DNA of 38,426 bases from positions 1 to 38,426 of the forward strand of contig NZ_MWLN01000166.1 in NCBI RefSeq assembly GCF_002198655.1. Direction: 5' to 3'. This document shows, piece after piece, positions 8,201 through 19,100 of the stretch. The stretch is from Kineosporia sp. A_224. GTDB lineage: Bacteria > Actinomycetota > Actinomycetes > Actinomycetales > Kineosporiaceae. The first letter of the stretch is position 1; every line of letters begins with the position of its first letter. The notes beneath the pieces were generated by a model. That model was not told the origin of the DNA. It saw nothing but the letters and a program-made list of their open reading frames with translations, and searched no databases. The position numbers and the translations under genes are program-made.

Positions 8201-11146
8201 GTGGTTGCCGCTGGCCGACCTGTCCTTCCAGCAGCCGACGGCGGTCGTCGCGGTCGCGCCGGTGCAGGCCGAGGAGGCGAGCAGGGTCGAGGCGTCTGCG
8301 GCGTCGAGCCACAGCTTCACGGCGGACGACGTGAGGACGGTCGCCGGGTAGGTGACCAGAGCGCCTGCGGCCGTCGCGGCGGCGCCGGTGCCCGCGACGT
8401 TCGCGGCGGCGACCGACACCGTGTACGAGGCGCCGTCCGTGAGCCCGGTGATGCTGCACGGCGACGAGGCGCAGGAGGTCGTCACGGTGGGGAGGGTGCT
8501 GTCCGACGGGGTCGCGGTCACGGTGTGGCCGGTGACGGCCGACCCGCCGTTCCACCCCGGGGCGGTCCAGGCGACGGACGCCGCGCCGCTCGTCGTCGTC
8601 GATGCGGTGGCCGTGACGCCGGTCGGGGCGTCCGGGGTGATCGCGACGCCCCACTTGCGGGCGAGGTACTCGCGGACGGTGCGGCGTTCGGCGGCGGTGA
8701 GCGCGGTCTTGAAGACGACGACCTCGCGGAAGGAGCCGCTGCCACGGCGCGCCACGAGGTCGTAGTCGTCGGCACCGACGGTCAGCACGACGCTCGCCGC
8801 CGACCGGGTCGTCGTGCTCGACACCGTGCCGCTCACCACGGAGTCGACGGCGACGTCGAGGGTCTGGCTCGACGTGCCGCCGGAGATCTGGCCGTCCCAG
8901 ACGTGCGGCCCGGTGAGGGCGGTCGACGGGCTGACGATGTCGGTGTTCGTCGTCTGCTGGTTGAAGCCGCCGGCGTCGATGCCGAAGAAGCTGGTGCCCG
9001 TCGAGCCGATGTGGGGGTGCAGGATCCAGCCGTTCGCGGCGCGGCCACCGGTGAGCCACCCGTAGGTGTTGAACGTCGACGCCGATGACGAGGCGACCGA
9101 GAACGCGGTGACCCCCGGCCCGGTCGGGACGCCGGCCGCGGTCTGGTAGTAGCCGTTGCCGGAGAACGAGACCAGCCCGGTCGCCGGGGTGTACGTGCCG
9201 GCCATCGCCGTCGTCGACTGGACGGCGTCCCGGCCGCCGCCGGTCTTGTCGGCCCAGCGCTTGAGGACGTTCGACGTCGACGCGCACGACGTCGCGGTGT
9301 CGCACGACTCGGAGCTGCCCTCGAGGACGCCGTCGCCGTCCACGTCGACACCGTCGAGCCACAGCACGGCGTTGCTGCTCGCGAGGAGCGCCGGCCGCGG
9401 GACGACGGTGACGGCGGACGACGCCGGTCCGGCACCCACGGCGTTGTTGCCCGCCACGGTGACCGAGTAGGTGGCCCCGTTCGTCAGGCCGGTCAGCGTG
9501 CACGGCGACGACGCGCACGGCAGCGTCACAGTCGGCAGCGTCCCGTCGGCGGGGACGGCGGTGACCGTGTACGACGTGATGGCCGAGCCGCCGTCGTACG
9601 GTGCCGTCCACGACACGCTCGTCTGCGCGTCGCCCGCGACCGCCGCGACCGCGGTCGGCTGCCCCGGGGTGATCGCCACGGCCCACTTGCGGGACAGGTA
9701 GTCCTCCACGGCGCGACGCTGGGCCGTCGTGAGCGTGCCCTGGACGACGACGACCTCGGGAATCGGGCCGAGCCAGTACTCGATGCCGGTGAGCTGGGCT
9801 CCGACGAGGGCCTGCGTCGTCCCCGTCGTGTTCGCCGCCGACACGGTCGAACCGGCGACACCGTTCCAGGAACCGGTGTAGGCGCTCGACGTCCAGACGT
9901 CCGAGAGGATGCCTGTCGTACCGGTGACGAGCGAGCCACCGGCTGAGGCCGTGCCGCTCCACGTCACCGCTCCGACGCCGGTCGAGTTCAGGGCCTTCTG
10001 GTACGAGCGGGTCTGGGCGGCACTGCCCGTGCCCCAGGACAGGGCTGTACGCCAGCCCGACGACGCAGGAGACGCCTCGGTGGTTCGCAGGGCGATGAAC
10101 GTCGAGGACGGCGTCGTGCCGTTCGGCAGCGCGGCCGGTGCCAGAGGCATCCAGGTGGTCGACCCGTTGAACGTCGGGACGCTGCGGGACGACACCGTCG
10201 ACAGCGACGGCTGGTTGAGGGCGGTGGGCTGGGCGGCGTTGTTCGCACCGGTGCTCTTGTCCTTCCAGCAGCCGACGCTCGTCGTCGCGGTCGCGCCGGT
10301 GCACCCGGACGAGGCGAGGATCGTCGAGGAGTCCGCGCCGTCCAGCCACAGCTTGAGCGCCGACGGCGTCATGACCGCCGAGGGGTACGGGACGGCCGTC
10401 CCGGTCGCGGCCGGTCCGGTGCCGACGTTCGACGTCGCGGTCACGGAGACGGTGTAGGTGAGGCCGTTCGTCAGCGACGACCACGAGCACGAGGTGGTCG
10501 GCACCGTCGCGGTGCACGTCGCCGATCCCGACCCCGGTGCCGGGGAGATCGTGGCCGTGTACGAGGCGACCGTCCCGCCGTTGCCCGCCGGTGCCGTCCA
10601 CGACGCCTGCACCGCGCCGTCCGAGGGGGTGAGCGTCAGCGCGCCGGGCGCGTCCGGGTACCCGTTGCACGCCGACGCCGCGGCGGTCGAGGTCGTCGAC
10701 ACCCAGCTGTTCAGCCGGGCCTTGACCCGGGGCGTCACCGCCGTCACCGGGACCGTGACGGACGCCGACGTGCCGGAGACCCCGGTCGCTACGGTCGACG
10801 TCCCGTCCGTCACGTCGTACGTCAGTCCCGACGGCAGCCCCGAGGCCGGCGTCCAGGACACCAGGCAGGTCGTGGCGGCCGTCCGGGAGGCGGTGACCGC
10901 CGTCGGGACGTAGGAGGTGAGCTGGCCCGCGGTGTACACGGCGGGCGGTCCGGCGGTGGTCGCGGAGAACACCGCGCCGATGACGCCGATGACGAGGGCG
11001 ACAGCCGCCACGCCGAGCGCCGCGACCCCGGCCCGGCCGAGCCGCTCGCGCAGGGACCGGTCGGAGGCTCCGCGGTGCCGGGCAGCCCGCGGTCGCGGCC
11101 CGCGGCACGCCGAGGACCGCGACCCGCGTCCCGCGGTCGCGCCCAT
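5201..11146 (-). CDS. Giant secreted FN3 / LamG-like / RCC1-repeat protein
   Basis: 1981 residues. The N-terminus is basic (1-39), then a hydrophobic segment (about 40-60) running into [15 protein letters not shown], which resembles SipW-dependent export signals of actinobacterial surface proteins. Next come five FN3-like modules alternating with three LamG-like modules; the LamG copies begin LWLDGAD/LWLDGVD/LWLDAAD and each ends in a version of RRxVEEYLxRKWG, a tail often seen in such modules. The C-terminal third holds 14 RCC1-type repeats of about 50 residues (xCWGxxxxGxLGDGTTTxRxTP), predicted to form one or two seven-bladed propellers. No LPXTG or other anchor is seen at the C-terminus. 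Likely an adhesion or display protein; its ligand is unknown. It lies 101 bases downstream of another secreted-protein gene on the same strand. The ATG has no strong ribosome binding site. Confidence 0.85.
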   Translation of the reverse strand: MGATAGRGSRSSACRGPRPRAARHRGASDRSLRERLGRAGVAALGVAAVALVIGVIGAVFSATTAGPPAVYTAGQLTSYVPTAVTASRTAATTCLVSWTPASGLPSGLTYDVTDGTSTVATGVSGTSASVTVPVTAVTPRVKARLNSWVSTTSTAAASACNGYPDAPGALTLTPSDGAVQASWTAPAGNGGTVASYTATISPAPGSGSATCTATVPTTSCSWSSLTNGLTYTVSVTATSNVGTGPAATGTAVPYPSAVMTPSALKLWLDGADSSTILASSGCTGATATTSVGCWKDKSTGANNAAQPTALNQPSLSTVSSRSVPTFNGSTTWMPLAPAALPNGTTPSSTFIALRTTEASPASSGWRTALSWGTGSAAQTRSYQKALNSTGVGAVTWSGTASAGGSLVTGTTGILSDVWTSSAYTGSWNGVAGSTVSAANTTGTTQALVGAQLTGIEYWLGPIPEVVVVQGTLTTAQRRAVEDYLSRKWAVAITPGQPTAVAAVAGDAQTSVSWTAPYDGGSAITSYTVTAVPADGTLPTVTLPCASSPCTLTGLTNGATYSVTVAGNNAVGAGPASSAVTVVPRPALLASSNAVLWLDGVDVDGDGVLEGSSESCDTATSCASTSNVLKRWADKTGGGRDAVQSTTAMAGTYTPATGLVSFSGNGYYQTAAGVPTGPGVTAFSVASSSASTFNTYGWLTGGRAANGWILHPHIGSTGTSFFGIDAGGFNQQTTNTDIVSPSTALTGPHVWDGQISGGTSSQTLDVAVDSVVSGTVSSTTTRSAASVVLTVGADDYDLVARRGSGSFREVVVFKTALTAAERRTVREYLARKWGVAITPDAPTGVTATASTTTSGAASVAWTAPGWNGGSAVTGHTVTATPSDSTLPTVTTSCASSPCSITGLTDGASYTVSVAAANVAGTGAAATAAGALVTYPATVLTSSAVKLWLDAADASTLLASSACTGATATTAVGCWKDRSASGNHVTQATAGSQPALTTVNGRSVPAFDGSADYLAGDVSLVPTGTATSTVFTAAAVNPAVAMNGIAMLSWGGTTAGTQRRITSWAAVGVDAFYTPQAFTTAWPGSQATAVVAAEFASGTSMSVWSRGGAAATASGAFTTGTHHLWVGTGGDTTQYSRWWGSTAEIIVTNTTATAAQRRVVEEYLARKWGSLLTPSAPGTPTATGGFGGATVSWSAPSWDGGAAVSGYTVTASPGGATCSSATTSCTFSGLAAGTYTFTVTATNSVGTGPASAASAGATVTSYLYAWGDGDLGRTGVIMQNSTTSTAVRMPGAETWQDMTEGDNHGCAVTTAGALSCWGPNSFGSLGVGDSNQRWEATGVSGGGTWLSVDAGENTTCGIKTDQSLWCWGYGGAGEMGDGTTTSRDTPNAVPATGVTTWAQVSVGQNHVCARKTDSTLWCWGSGGSGRLGNGGTSNLSSPVQVTAGTTYSTVSAGYDSTCAVRASDAAMRCWGNGLYGALGNGGTADSTTPAVVSGALSWSTVSVGDHYACGVTTAGALYCWGYNGYGNLGDGTTTDRTTPVRESTSAATWATAALSPASSSAPALMTWQNHTCALRTTGALYCWGYNGSGQLGDGTTTQRLSPVQAGASTAWRSVSGGFSATCGLRSDQAVWCFGDDGSAQLGTYYNNSAGAPTPLLAPATGFTAGGTGYHGGCGVRSDGTLWCWGHGTYGQPGDGTTTTRYAPVQAGAASTWRSISAGTYTVCAVRTDDSLWCWGSTTFDQTGVSGATGTITTPTAGPAGSWTSVSVGETHTCGIKTAGTLWCWGDNGLGTVGDGTTTDRTTPVQVSVAGATAWSTVSAGYYSTCGIPATGAAAGKLFCWGDNGSGRLGDGTTTQRNSPVQIGTATWSGVTVGRAHACGVQSAGTLWCWGLGTNGQLGDGTSTNRSVPTQVGSATTWAEVNAAYEFSCARRTDATLWCWGLNNNRMLGNRDTTNLSSPNQVPGVTVSRLGDTHASARTSVALS

Positions 11147-11247
11147 GCCTGGAACGTCGTCCGCCCGACGGGTGCCCTGAAGGGGCTGCGCGGGCGATCC
11201 GGATCACCGCACCGCACCCACAGCCGGACGAAACGGACGTCACCGGG

Positions 11248-12507
11248 TCACGACGTGGCGATCTCCGCGTGCCGGTAGCGGTGTGCGGTGTTGTCCGACG
11301 CGATCGCGACGATCCCGTCGCCGTCGACGGGGTCCTTCGTCGTCGACACGTCGTTGACGACCGCACCCGCGGCGCTCATGAGGACGGTCCCGCGGCCCGC
11401 TGTCCAGGCGAGCGTGGACGCCGAGGCGTCCTTGCGGTAGACCGTGCCCCCGGCGACCGGTGACGTGGTGAGCACGTGCACCCGGCCGTTGACGAAGTCC
11501 ACCACGATCTGGGGGCGGGTGGCCTTGTCGGCGATGGTGTGCGAGGTCGAGACCGTCCACCGCCCGGCGGCGTCCCGGCGCAGCACCTGGATGAGCGGCG
11601 CCGTGGCCGGGGACGCGGGGTCGTCGTCCAGGGAGGTCTTCACCGCCGCGAACACCCGGTCGTCGTCGAAGGTGCCCTTCAGGCTGATGTGGTCGTCGGC
11701 GACCCCGGCCCCGGACAGCACCGTCTGGACGGTCCAGCGGGTGTCCGGCGTCCCGTCGTCGTGGACGGCGAACCGCACCGCGCTGCTCTGCTGGTCCGAC
11801 CACATGATCCCGACCCGGCCGCGGAACCGGGTGATCGCCGAGATGTCGTCGGAGGAGACCGTGGCGTCCGGGACCGGCAGCACCGTCGCGGGTGTCCAGT
11901 CCCCGCTGCCCGGTGACACCGTCCGGGTGACCATGACCCGCTTGCCCTGCGTGAACGTGACCCAGAGCGTCCCGGTGGAGTCCCGGGTGAGGGACGCCGA
12001 CTCGGTCCCGCCGGTGGCGAGCACCCGGGCCGCACCGGGCAGCCGGAGCCAGACGTTGCCGACCCCGATGTACTGGAACCGCTCGTAGCGGATCTCGCCG
12101 GTCGCCGTCCTGCTCACGACGTGCGCCATGTTCCCCAGTCCCAGGACGTCCGCGGTGCTGTCCGGCCGGGACGCCGCCGCCGCGTCGGCTGCCGCCGCTG
12201 CCCCGGCGTCCACGAGGACCCCGGTGTCGCGCCAGGTGTGGTCGGGCATGAGCTGATGGATCGTCGGGCGGCCCCGGCCGGCCGGGACCATGACCGCCCA
12301 CCACCTGTTGCCCGCCCGCCACACCTTGCTCTGCGGCTTGTCCGCGGTCGGCGAGGTGAGGGTCGCGGGGAAGGCCTGGTCCGCGTACTGGGTCGAGGTC
12401 ACCGCCGCGGACGCGGGGACCGCGGTGAGGAACAGGGACGCGGCGGTCCCGGCCACCGCCAGTGCGGTCGTGGAGAGGATCCGTGCGGTCGGGCGGGCTG
12501 GCGTCAC
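11248..12507 (-). CDS. Secreted protein, probable beta-propeller (sialidase-like fold), function unknown
   Basis: 419 residues with a clear Sec signal peptide: basic Arg-containing start, hydrophobic core at about 10-30, and an AxA-type site at PASA-AVTS near residue 34. The mature part has recurring strands with aromatic and Asp motifs (WRAGNRWWAVMV, TLWVTFTQGK, RGRVGIMWSDQ, RVFAAVKTS), like exported sialidase-like or six-bladed propeller proteins, but no catalytic signature is recognised. The GTG start follows GGGAG by about eight bases. It lies just downstream of the adnB-like gene and upstream of the giant RCC1 protein on the same strand, with its own probable -10 at 12556-12561. The two may act together at the cell surface, which is inference from adjacency. 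Confidence 0.7.
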   Translation of the reverse strand: MTPARPTARILSTTALAVAGTAASLFLTAVPASAAVTSTQYADQAFPATLTSPTADKPQSKVWRAGNRWWAVMVPAGRGRPTIHQLMPDHTWRDTGVLVDAGAAAAADAAAASRPDSTADVLGLGNMAHVVSRTATGEIRYERFQYIGVGNVWLRLPGAARVLATGGTESASLTRDSTGTLWVTFTQGKRVMVTRTVSPGSGDWTPATVLPVPDATVSSDDISAITRFRGRVGIMWSDQQSSAVRFAVHDDGTPDTRWTVQTVLSGAGVADDHISLKGTFDDDRVFAAVKTSLDDDPASPATAPLIQVLRRDAAGRWTVSTSHTIADKATRPQIVVDFVNGRVHVLTTSPVAGGTVYRKDASASTLAWTAGRGTVLMSAAGAVVNDVSTTKDPVDGDGIVAIASDNTAHRYRHAEIATS

Positions 12508-12546
12508 GTCGGCTCCCGGGAGGTGTCCGGACGCCGCCTGCGCCCG

Positions 12547-12568
12547 GTCCGCCGGACGCTAGGCGGAC
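12547..12568 (-). terminator. Short hairpin between the adnB-like gene and the secreted-protein gene
   Basis: GTCCGCC (12547-12553) and GGCGGAC (12562-12568) form a seven-base stem with an eight-base loop, about 20 bases beyond the adnB-like stop. There is no T tract. It overlaps the -10 of the next gene, so a terminator role is uncertain. Confidence 0.35.
12556..12561 (-). promoter_or_regulatory. Probable -10 (TAGCGT) of the secreted-protein gene
   Basis: TAGCGT on the minus strand, about 48 bases upstream of the GTG at 12507. The same hexamer appears before the TPR gene at 19464. No clear -35 is seen. Confidence 0.4.
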
Positions 12569-12586
12569 GCGGTCACCGGCCGGTCA

Positions 12587-15500
12587 TCAGGCGGTCACCG
12601 GCTCCGTGCCGTCGGTCGCCGCGACGACGAGCCGCTCGAGACCGGCCGCGTCGAGCAGGTCGACGGGGCGCACGGTGCGGCCGGCGGAGGCGTAGAAGAA
12701 GGCCGCACCGACCTGCTCCACCGGGACGCCCTGGAGCCGGGCCCACGCGAGCCGGTACACCGCGAGCTGGACGGCCCGGGTGCGGGCCCCGGCGTCGTCG
12801 TCGCGGCCCGGCGGCGGGCCGGTCTTCCAGTCGACGACCTCCCAGCGGTCGCCGCCCGCGTCGCCCGGCAGCCGGAACACCGCGTCGACCCGGCCGCGGA
12901 GCACGACCCCCGCGACCGGGGTCTCGATGCTCACCTCGACGGCGTCCGGCACCCGGTCGGCCCACTCGCTCGCGAGGAACGCCGCCTGGAGCGCGGCGAG
13001 GTCCTCGTCGCCGGCGCTCTCGTCGGCCGCGCCCGGCAGGTCGTCGACGTCGACGAGGGCGGCCATGCCGTAGCGCTCCTCGAGCCAGGCGTGGAACGCG
13101 CTGCCCCGGCGGGCGTGCGGGTTCGGCGGCTCGGGCATCGGGCGGCGCAGCCGCGCCGCGAACGCCAACGGGTCGGTGGCCAGCGCCACGACCTTGGACG
13201 CCGACAGGTGCCGCGGCAGCGCGACCGCGAGGTCGCGCCGGGTCGAGGCGTCGCGCTCGGTGAGGAGCAGGTCGACCTCCCGCGCCCAGCCGACCCGGTC
13301 GCCGGCCGGTGCGACCGGGGGTGCGGCGTGCCGCTCGGCGAGCGCCGCGAGCACCCGGCCCGCGCCGTCGTCGACGGCGGCCCGGCGCGGGCCGAGCGGG
13401 TCGAAGGGCCAGTCGGCGCGCGCCACGAGGGCGTCCCGGGGGTTCGCGGTGCCGTCCTCGGCGACGTCCGCCCAGTGCAGCAGCTCGACGCCGACGACGC
13501 CGACGAGGTCGGCGGTCTCGACGAGGAAGCGGGACGGCGCCCGCGGCCGGGAGCCGTCGCCCCACTGGGCTCCGGTCATGAGGAGCAGCCGCCGGGCCCG
13601 GGTCACGGCGACGTAGGCGAGCCGGCGCTCCTCGGCGACGTCGTGCTCGCCGCACGCCTCACGGAAGTCGTCGAGCGCCGAGGCGAGGTCCACCTGCGTC
13701 GAGGCCCCCTCGACGGCCCAGTGCGGCAGCCCGGCCCGGTCGCCGCGCAGCGGGTAGGGCAGGGCCCCGATGTCGCCGAGCCAGCCGTTGGCCGGGCCGG
13801 GCGGGCGGCCGTTCGTCCCCGAGGGGAACGTGCCCTCGACGAGGCCGGTGACGGCGACGACGTCCCACTCCAGGCCTTTCGAGGCGTGCACGGTGAGCAC
13901 CTGGACGGCGTCGTCCCGCACCTCGGTGACCGGGGCCTCCAGGCCTCGCTCGCGGGTGTCCGCGGCGGCGAGCCAGCCGAGGAACGCGCCGAGCGAGCCG
14001 CCGGAGCCGGCCCGGGCCCCGCCACCCGCCCCCGGGGCGCCGCCGGTGTCGGCGAACGCGGCGGCGACGTCGGCGAAGGCGTCGAGGTGCGCGCGGGCGG
14101 CGCCCGGCCGCACCCCCGGGCGGGCGGCGACCTCGACGTCGAGGAGCAGGGCGCGCTCGACGTCGAGCACGAGGTCCGCGAGCGGCAGCGCGGTCCGGGA
14201 GCGCAGGTCGCGCAGGGTGCCGCCGAGCCGGTCGAGGCGCCGCCGGCCCGGCTCGGAGAGCTCCTGACCAGCCGGGCCGTGCCAGCCCGCCGGCGGCAGC
14301 TCGTCGAGGGCCTCGACGACGGACCGCTCGTCGACGACGTCCGCGACGACCTCGACCGGCGGTACGTCGTCCGCCCGGGCGTCCGACGAGCCGCCGGTGC
14401 GGGCGTCCGTCGCCCGCCGGCGCCGCCGGGTCAGCTCCGCGGCCCAGACGCCGAGCGCCTCGACGTCCCGCGGGCCGAGCCGGACGGCGGCCCCGGTGAG
14501 CAGCCGCATGAGCGAGTCGCCGCGGGTCGGGTCGTGGAGCACCTCGAGCGCGGCGCGGACGTCGGCGACCTCGGGCACGGTGAGCAGGCCGCCGAGGCCG
14601 ACGACCTCGACGGGCAGGCCCTGCGCGCGCAGCGCCGCCTCGACGAGGGGGAACTGTGCCCGGGCCCGGCACAGCACGGCCGCGCTGGGCCGCCCGGCCG
14701 GGTCGCGCCACTGCTCGGCGACGACCTCGGCGACGGCACGGGCCTCGTCCTCGAGGGTGGCGAACCAGCCCAGCGCCACCCGGCCCGGCCCGGCCTGCGG
14801 GCGCCCCACGAGCGGCGGGACGTCGACGTGCTCGCCGCGGCGGCCGCCTCGGTGCAGCCAGCGCGGCGGCGTCCGCAGGTCGGCGGCAACCCGGTTCGCG
14901 ACCGCGAGCACGGCCGCGTCGTTGCGCCAGCTCGTCGAGAGCACCCGGGTGCCGGAGAGCTCGCCGCCGACCCGGGCGAAGTCCGCCGGGAAGCGCTGGA
15001 GGTTGCCCGCGGAGGCACCGCGCCAGCCGTAGATCGACTGGTGCGGGTCGCCCACGGCGGTCACCGGGTGACCGTCGCCGAAGAGCGCGCGGAGCAGGAC
15101 GAGCTGGCCGTGGCTGGTGTCCTGGTACTCGTCGAGCAGGACCACCCGGAAGCGTTCGCGCTCCCCCGCGGCGACCTCGGGCACCTCGAGCGCGACCCGG
15201 GCGGCGAGCGCCACCTGGTCGCCGAAGTCGAGCACCTCGAGGTCGCGCTTGCGCTGCGCGTAGGCGGCGACGAGCGGCACGACGCGCTGCTTGGCGACGA
15301 GCTTGGCGAGCCGCTCCCGGACCGGGCCTTTCGGCGTGCCGGGGCCGGCGCTGCCCAGCTCTGCGGGCAGCGTCGCGACCCGGTCGAGGACGCCCTCGAG
15401 GTACGCCTCGACGTCCGCCGGGGCGACGAGGTGCTCGGCGCACTCCCCGGCGAGCGCGAGGACGGCTTCGGTGACGGTCGCGGCGACGTTCTCGACGCCG

Positions 15501-16108
15501 GACATGTCGCCGTCCCAGCGCTCGACGACCTCGCTCGCGAGCTGCCAGGCGCCGGCCTCGCCGAGGAGCTTCGAGCCGGGCTCGATGCCGACGCGCAGCC
15601 CGTGGTCGGACAGCACCGCCGCGGCGTAGGCGTGGTAGGTCGAGACCGTGACCGGCTGCGGCTCGACGTCGACGAGGCCGCGCCGGTAGAGCGCGCGCAG
15701 CCGGGACCGCACCCGGTCGGCGAGCTCGCCGGCCGCCTTGCGGGTGAAGGTGAGGCCGAGGATCTCCTCGGAGGCCACGTGCCCGTTCGCGACGAGCCAG
15801 ACGACGCGGGCGGCCATCGTCTCGGTCTTGCCGGAGCCGGCCCCGGCGACGACGAGCAGCGGCGCGGCCGGGTCGGCCTCGATGACCGCGACCTGCTCCG
15901 ACGTCGGGTCCGGCCGGCCGAGGGCGCGGGCGATCTCGACGGCGGAGACGGCCGAGACGCCCAGCGGCAGCAGCGCCTGCTCGCCCGGCGCCCCCTGGCC
16001 CGGCCGGGCCGGTGCCGCGCGCCGGCTGCCGCGCGGCCGGGTGGCGCCGCCGTCCGGGACGAGCTGGAGGAGCTCGTCGAGGTCGAGCCCGAGCTGGGAG
16101 TCGGTCAC
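12587..16108 (-). CDS. adnB: AdnB-like UvrD-family helicase-nuclease
   Basis: 1173 residues with a full SF1A helicase: Walker A GAGSGKT (89-95), TFTRKAA (motif Ia), LLDEYQDTS (Walker B), GDPHQSIYGWRGAS (III), VLTVHASKGLEWD (V) and AYVAVTRAR (VI). A C-terminal PD-(D/E)XK nuclease follows: RGRVDAVF, then WEVVDWKTG, then the RecB-like QxxxY helix (QLAVYRLAW). No cysteine cluster is present in the nuclease. It matches AdnB, the main motor of the actinobacterial AdnAB complex that resects double-strand breaks. The GTG start at 16108 overlaps the adnA-like stop (GTGA), which fixes the start despite a long open frame further upstream. Coupled translation fits a 1:1 heterodimer. Confidence 0.9.
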   Translation of the reverse strand: MTDSQLGLDLDELLQLVPDGGATRPRGSRRAAPARPGQGAPGEQALLPLGVSAVSAVEIARALGRPDPTSEQVAVIEADPAAPLLVVAGAGSGKTETMAARVVWLVANGHVASEEILGLTFTRKAAGELADRVRSRLRALYRRGLVDVEPQPVTVSTYHAYAAAVLSDHGLRVGIEPGSKLLGEAGAWQLASEVVERWDGDMSGVENVAATVTEAVLALAGECAEHLVAPADVEAYLEGVLDRVATLPAELGSAGPGTPKGPVRERLAKLVAKQRVVPLVAAYAQRKRDLEVLDFGDQVALAARVALEVPEVAAGERERFRVVLLDEYQDTSHGQLVLLRALFGDGHPVTAVGDPHQSIYGWRGASAGNLQRFPADFARVGGELSGTRVLSTSWRNDAAVLAVANRVAADLRTPPRWLHRGGRRGEHVDVPPLVGRPQAGPGRVALGWFATLEDEARAVAEVVAEQWRDPAGRPSAAVLCRARAQFPLVEAALRAQGLPVEVVGLGGLLTVPEVADVRAALEVLHDPTRGDSLMRLLTGAAVRLGPRDVEALGVWAAELTRRRRRATDARTGGSSDARADDVPPVEVVADVVDERSVVEALDELPPAGWHGPAGQELSEPGRRRLDRLGGTLRDLRSRTALPLADLVLDVERALLLDVEVAARPGVRPGAARAHLDAFADVAAAFADTGGAPGAGGGARAGSGGSLGAFLGWLAAADTRERGLEAPVTEVRDDAVQVLTVHASKGLEWDVVAVTGLVEGTFPSGTNGRPPGPANGWLGDIGALPYPLRGDRAGLPHWAVEGASTQVDLASALDDFREACGEHDVAEERRLAYVAVTRARRLLLMTGAQWGDGSRPRAPSRFLVETADLVGVVGVELLHWADVAEDGTANPRDALVARADWPFDPLGPRRAAVDDGAGRVLAALAERHAAPPVAPAGDRVGWAREVDLLLTERDASTRRDLAVALPRHLSASKVVALATDPLAFAARLRRPMPEPPNPHARRGSAFHAWLEERYGMAALVDVDDLPGAADESAGDEDLAALQAAFLASEWADRVPDAVEVSIETPVAGVVLRGRVDAVFRLPGDAGGDRWEVVDWKTGPPPGRDDDAGARTRAVQLAVYRLAWARLQGVPVEQVGAAFFYASAGRTVRPVDLLDAAGLERLVVAATDGTEPVTA

Positions 16109-19100
16109 GCGCCCACCTGCCGGCCCTCGGGCTGCAGCGGGCAGGAGCGGCGCACCGCGCACATCCGGCACATCGGGTTGCCGGACGCCGGGAACGCGTC
16201 GCCGGCCATCCCGTCGGCCGCCTCCGTGACGAGCCTGCGGGCCCACTGCGGGTCGTCGTCGCTCGCGAGCGGCGGCTGCTCCTGGACCCCGGCGCTCTTG
16301 CGCGTCGTCCCGAGCTGGACGAGCAGCGCTCCCCCGCTCTCCCGGCCCGGTGCGACGTCGTCGAACCCGCCCTCCTCGACGGCCACCTGGTAGACGCCGA
16401 GCTGGGCGTGCCGGGCGAGCTCGGCGGACGCCGGCGCGGACTTGCCGGTCTTGAGGTCGACGACGACGAGCCGGCCGTCGGCGTCCCGCTCGACCCGGTC
16501 GACCTGGCCGCGGACCACCGCCCGACCGACCTGGACCTCGACGGACCGCTCGACGGCGACGAGCTCGCGGCCCGCCTTCCTGGCCTGGGACGCGTAGTCC
16601 GAGAGCTTGGTGACCATGTCGTGCGCGCGCTGCCGCTGCCGTTCGTCGACCCAGCCGTCGCCGAGCCCGAGCCGCCCGATCGTCGCCGCGAGGCGCTCGG
16701 CGAGCGCGGCCCGGTCGAGGTCGGGCACCTGCTGCGCGACCTCGTGGACGAGGGTGCCGAGCGCCTGCGAGACCGAGGAGCCGGTCGTGCCGCCGGACGA
16801 CTCGAGCAGCCAGCGCAGCGCGCACCGGTCGAACTGCTCGATCCGGGAGGGCGAGACCGCGACGAGGTCGCCCGGGCCGCGCAGCGGGCGGTCGTCGGTG
16901 AGGTCGGGCAGTCCGAACCAGTCGTCGGGGTGCGCGCCGGGCACCCCGGCGTCGGCGAGCTCGGCGAGCCGGCGGGCCGCCTCGTCGCGGCGCGCCGGGT
17001 GGGCGGTGTCGTCGGTGGCGACGCCGCGCAGCTCCGCGACGAGCGCGGGCAGCGTCATCGACCGGGGGACGTCGGTCACGGGCCGGACCTCGACGTCGTC
17101 CGGGAGCGGGTCGACGAGGTCGACGAACCCGGACGGAAGCTCGTCCTCGGAGCGCACGGCGGTGACGAGCAGGTGCGCGCGGGCCCGGCTCACCCCAACG
17201 TGGAAGGTCCGCAGCTCGTCGTCGAGGACGGCGCGGCGCTGCGCCGCGACGGTGCCGCCGCCGGCCCCGGAGCGGCCGTCGAGCAGGTCGGCGATCGCCT
17301 GCGCGCCGAGCAGCGACGAGCGCAGCCGCAGGTCGGGCCAGACGCCCTCCTGGACGCCGGGCACGGCGACGACGTCCCACTCCCGGCCGGCGGCACCGGC
17401 CGCGGTGACGAGGGCGACGGCCTCGCCGTCGGGGGCCCGCTCGGCGAGGGTGTCCGAGGGCAGGTCCTGGCCCTCGAGGTAGGCGAGGAAGCCGGCCGGA
17501 CCGGCGTGCGGCAGTCGGTCGACGTAGCGCTCGGCGGCCTCGAAGAGCGCGACGACGGCGTCGAGGTCGCGGTCGGCGCGGGCCCCGGCCTGGCCGCCTC
17601 GCAGCGCCGTCCGGCGCCACGGTGCCGCGAGCCCGGCGGTCTCCCACAGCGCCCAGAGCACGGTCTCGGCGGTCGCACCCGGCACCGCGGCGGCGGTGCG
17701 ACCGGCCGTGACGGCGGCCGCCACCCGGAACGCCGGTGCGGCGACCCGCGGCTCGACGAGCACGAGGGAGCCCGGTGAGAGCACCGCCTCGACGAGCAGG
17801 TCGTCGCTGCCGCGCCCGCCGCCGGCGGCGATCTCGACGGCCCGCAGCGCCTGCCGCAGCCGGCGCAGCGCGACGGCGTCCGCGCCGCCGACCGGCCCGG
17901 TGAGCAGCTCGGCGACGTCCTCGGGGGCGGGCGGGGCGTCGGAGAGCGCGCACCGCATCGCCAGCCGCAACGGCCGGACGGCGGGCTCGTCCCGGACCGG
18001 CACCTCCGCGGGCGGGACGGCGACCGGCACCCCGGCCGCGGCCATCGCACGGCGCAGCGGCTGGGTCGCCCGGGCCGAGCGGACGACGACGGCCATCGCG
18101 CTCCACGGGACGCCGCCCTCGAGGTGGTGGCGGCGCAGGTGCTGGGCGACGTACGCCGCCTCGAGCGAGCCGGACGACAGCAGCGCGACCTGCGCCGAGC
18201 CGGTGGGCGGGCCGCCGTCGGCCGGGGCGACCGGCTGCGCGCCGCGGTGCGCCACGGCGCCCGTCGAGCCGATCCGCTCGGCGACCCGGCGGGCGACGGC
18301 CCGCAGCGCCGTGCCGTGCCGGTGCACGGTCCGCAGGACGACGGTCGGTGCCGGCCCGCCGTCGAGGCGCGGGTAGCGCTGCGGCGCGGCGGCGAGCAGG
18401 GCCGGCCGGGCGCCGCGGAAGGTCTGGGTCGCGGCGTCCGGGTCGCCGGTGAGGAGCAGGTCACGGCCCTCCCCGGCGAGGACGTCGAGCAGCCGCAGCG
18501 TCGCGGCGGTCGCCTCGTGCGCGTCGTCCACGGCGACGACGAGCCGGCGCTCCTGCTCCTGCGCGAGCAGGTCGGGGTCGGTCTCGAGCAGGGCCGTCGC
18601 GGCGTCGACGATGCCGGCCGGGTCGTAGGCACCGGGGGTCGCGAGCGCGGTGACGTCGAGGTACTCCCCGAGGACGGCCGCCGCCGCGACCCAGTCGGGC
18701 CGGTCGTGGGCGCGGCCGAGGTGCTCGAGGTCGTCGGGCCCGAGGCCGCGCTCGACGGCCCGCATGAGCAGGTCGCGCAGCTCGTCACGGAAGCCGCGCA
18801 GGGCCCGGATCTCCTCGCCGACGCCCGGTGGCCAGGCCGGGCCCTCGACGACGCCGTCGACGTGCCCGGCGAGCAGGTCGGCGAGGATCTGGTCCTGCTC
18901 CGGGCCGGAGATCAGCCGCGGCGGGACGTCCCCGTCGAGCACCCGGGCCCGGCGCAGCAGCCCGAACGCGTACGCGTGCGGCGTGCGGGCCAGCGGCTCC
19001 TTGACGGTGCGGGCGAGCCGGCCGGAGATCCGGTCCCGCAGGGCCGAGGCGGCTGTCCGGGACGGCGCGAGCACGAGGACGGCGTCCGGCGGGACGCCGT

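Noticed and set aside
5840-9088. Open plus-strand frame of over 1000 codons opposite the RCC1-repeat gene
   Set aside because: Antisense shadow. The translation is Arg/Gly/Ala/Val low complexity with no domain, while the minus strand encodes clear FN3, LamG and RCC1 repeats.
11196-11205. GATCCGGATC palindrome upstream of the RCC1-repeat gene
   Set aside because: Ten bases only, expected by chance in GC-rich DNA, and no promoter elements around it.
13091-16393. 1100-codon plus-strand frame opposite the adnB-like gene
   Set aside because: High-GC antisense frame with no recognisable motif; the minus strand has a complete helicase-nuclease.
16109-18106. In-frame extension of the adnB-like protein to 1839 codons
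   Set aside because: The extension overlaps adnA in another frame, is Arg/Ala/Gly-rich, and the GTGA junction marks the true start.
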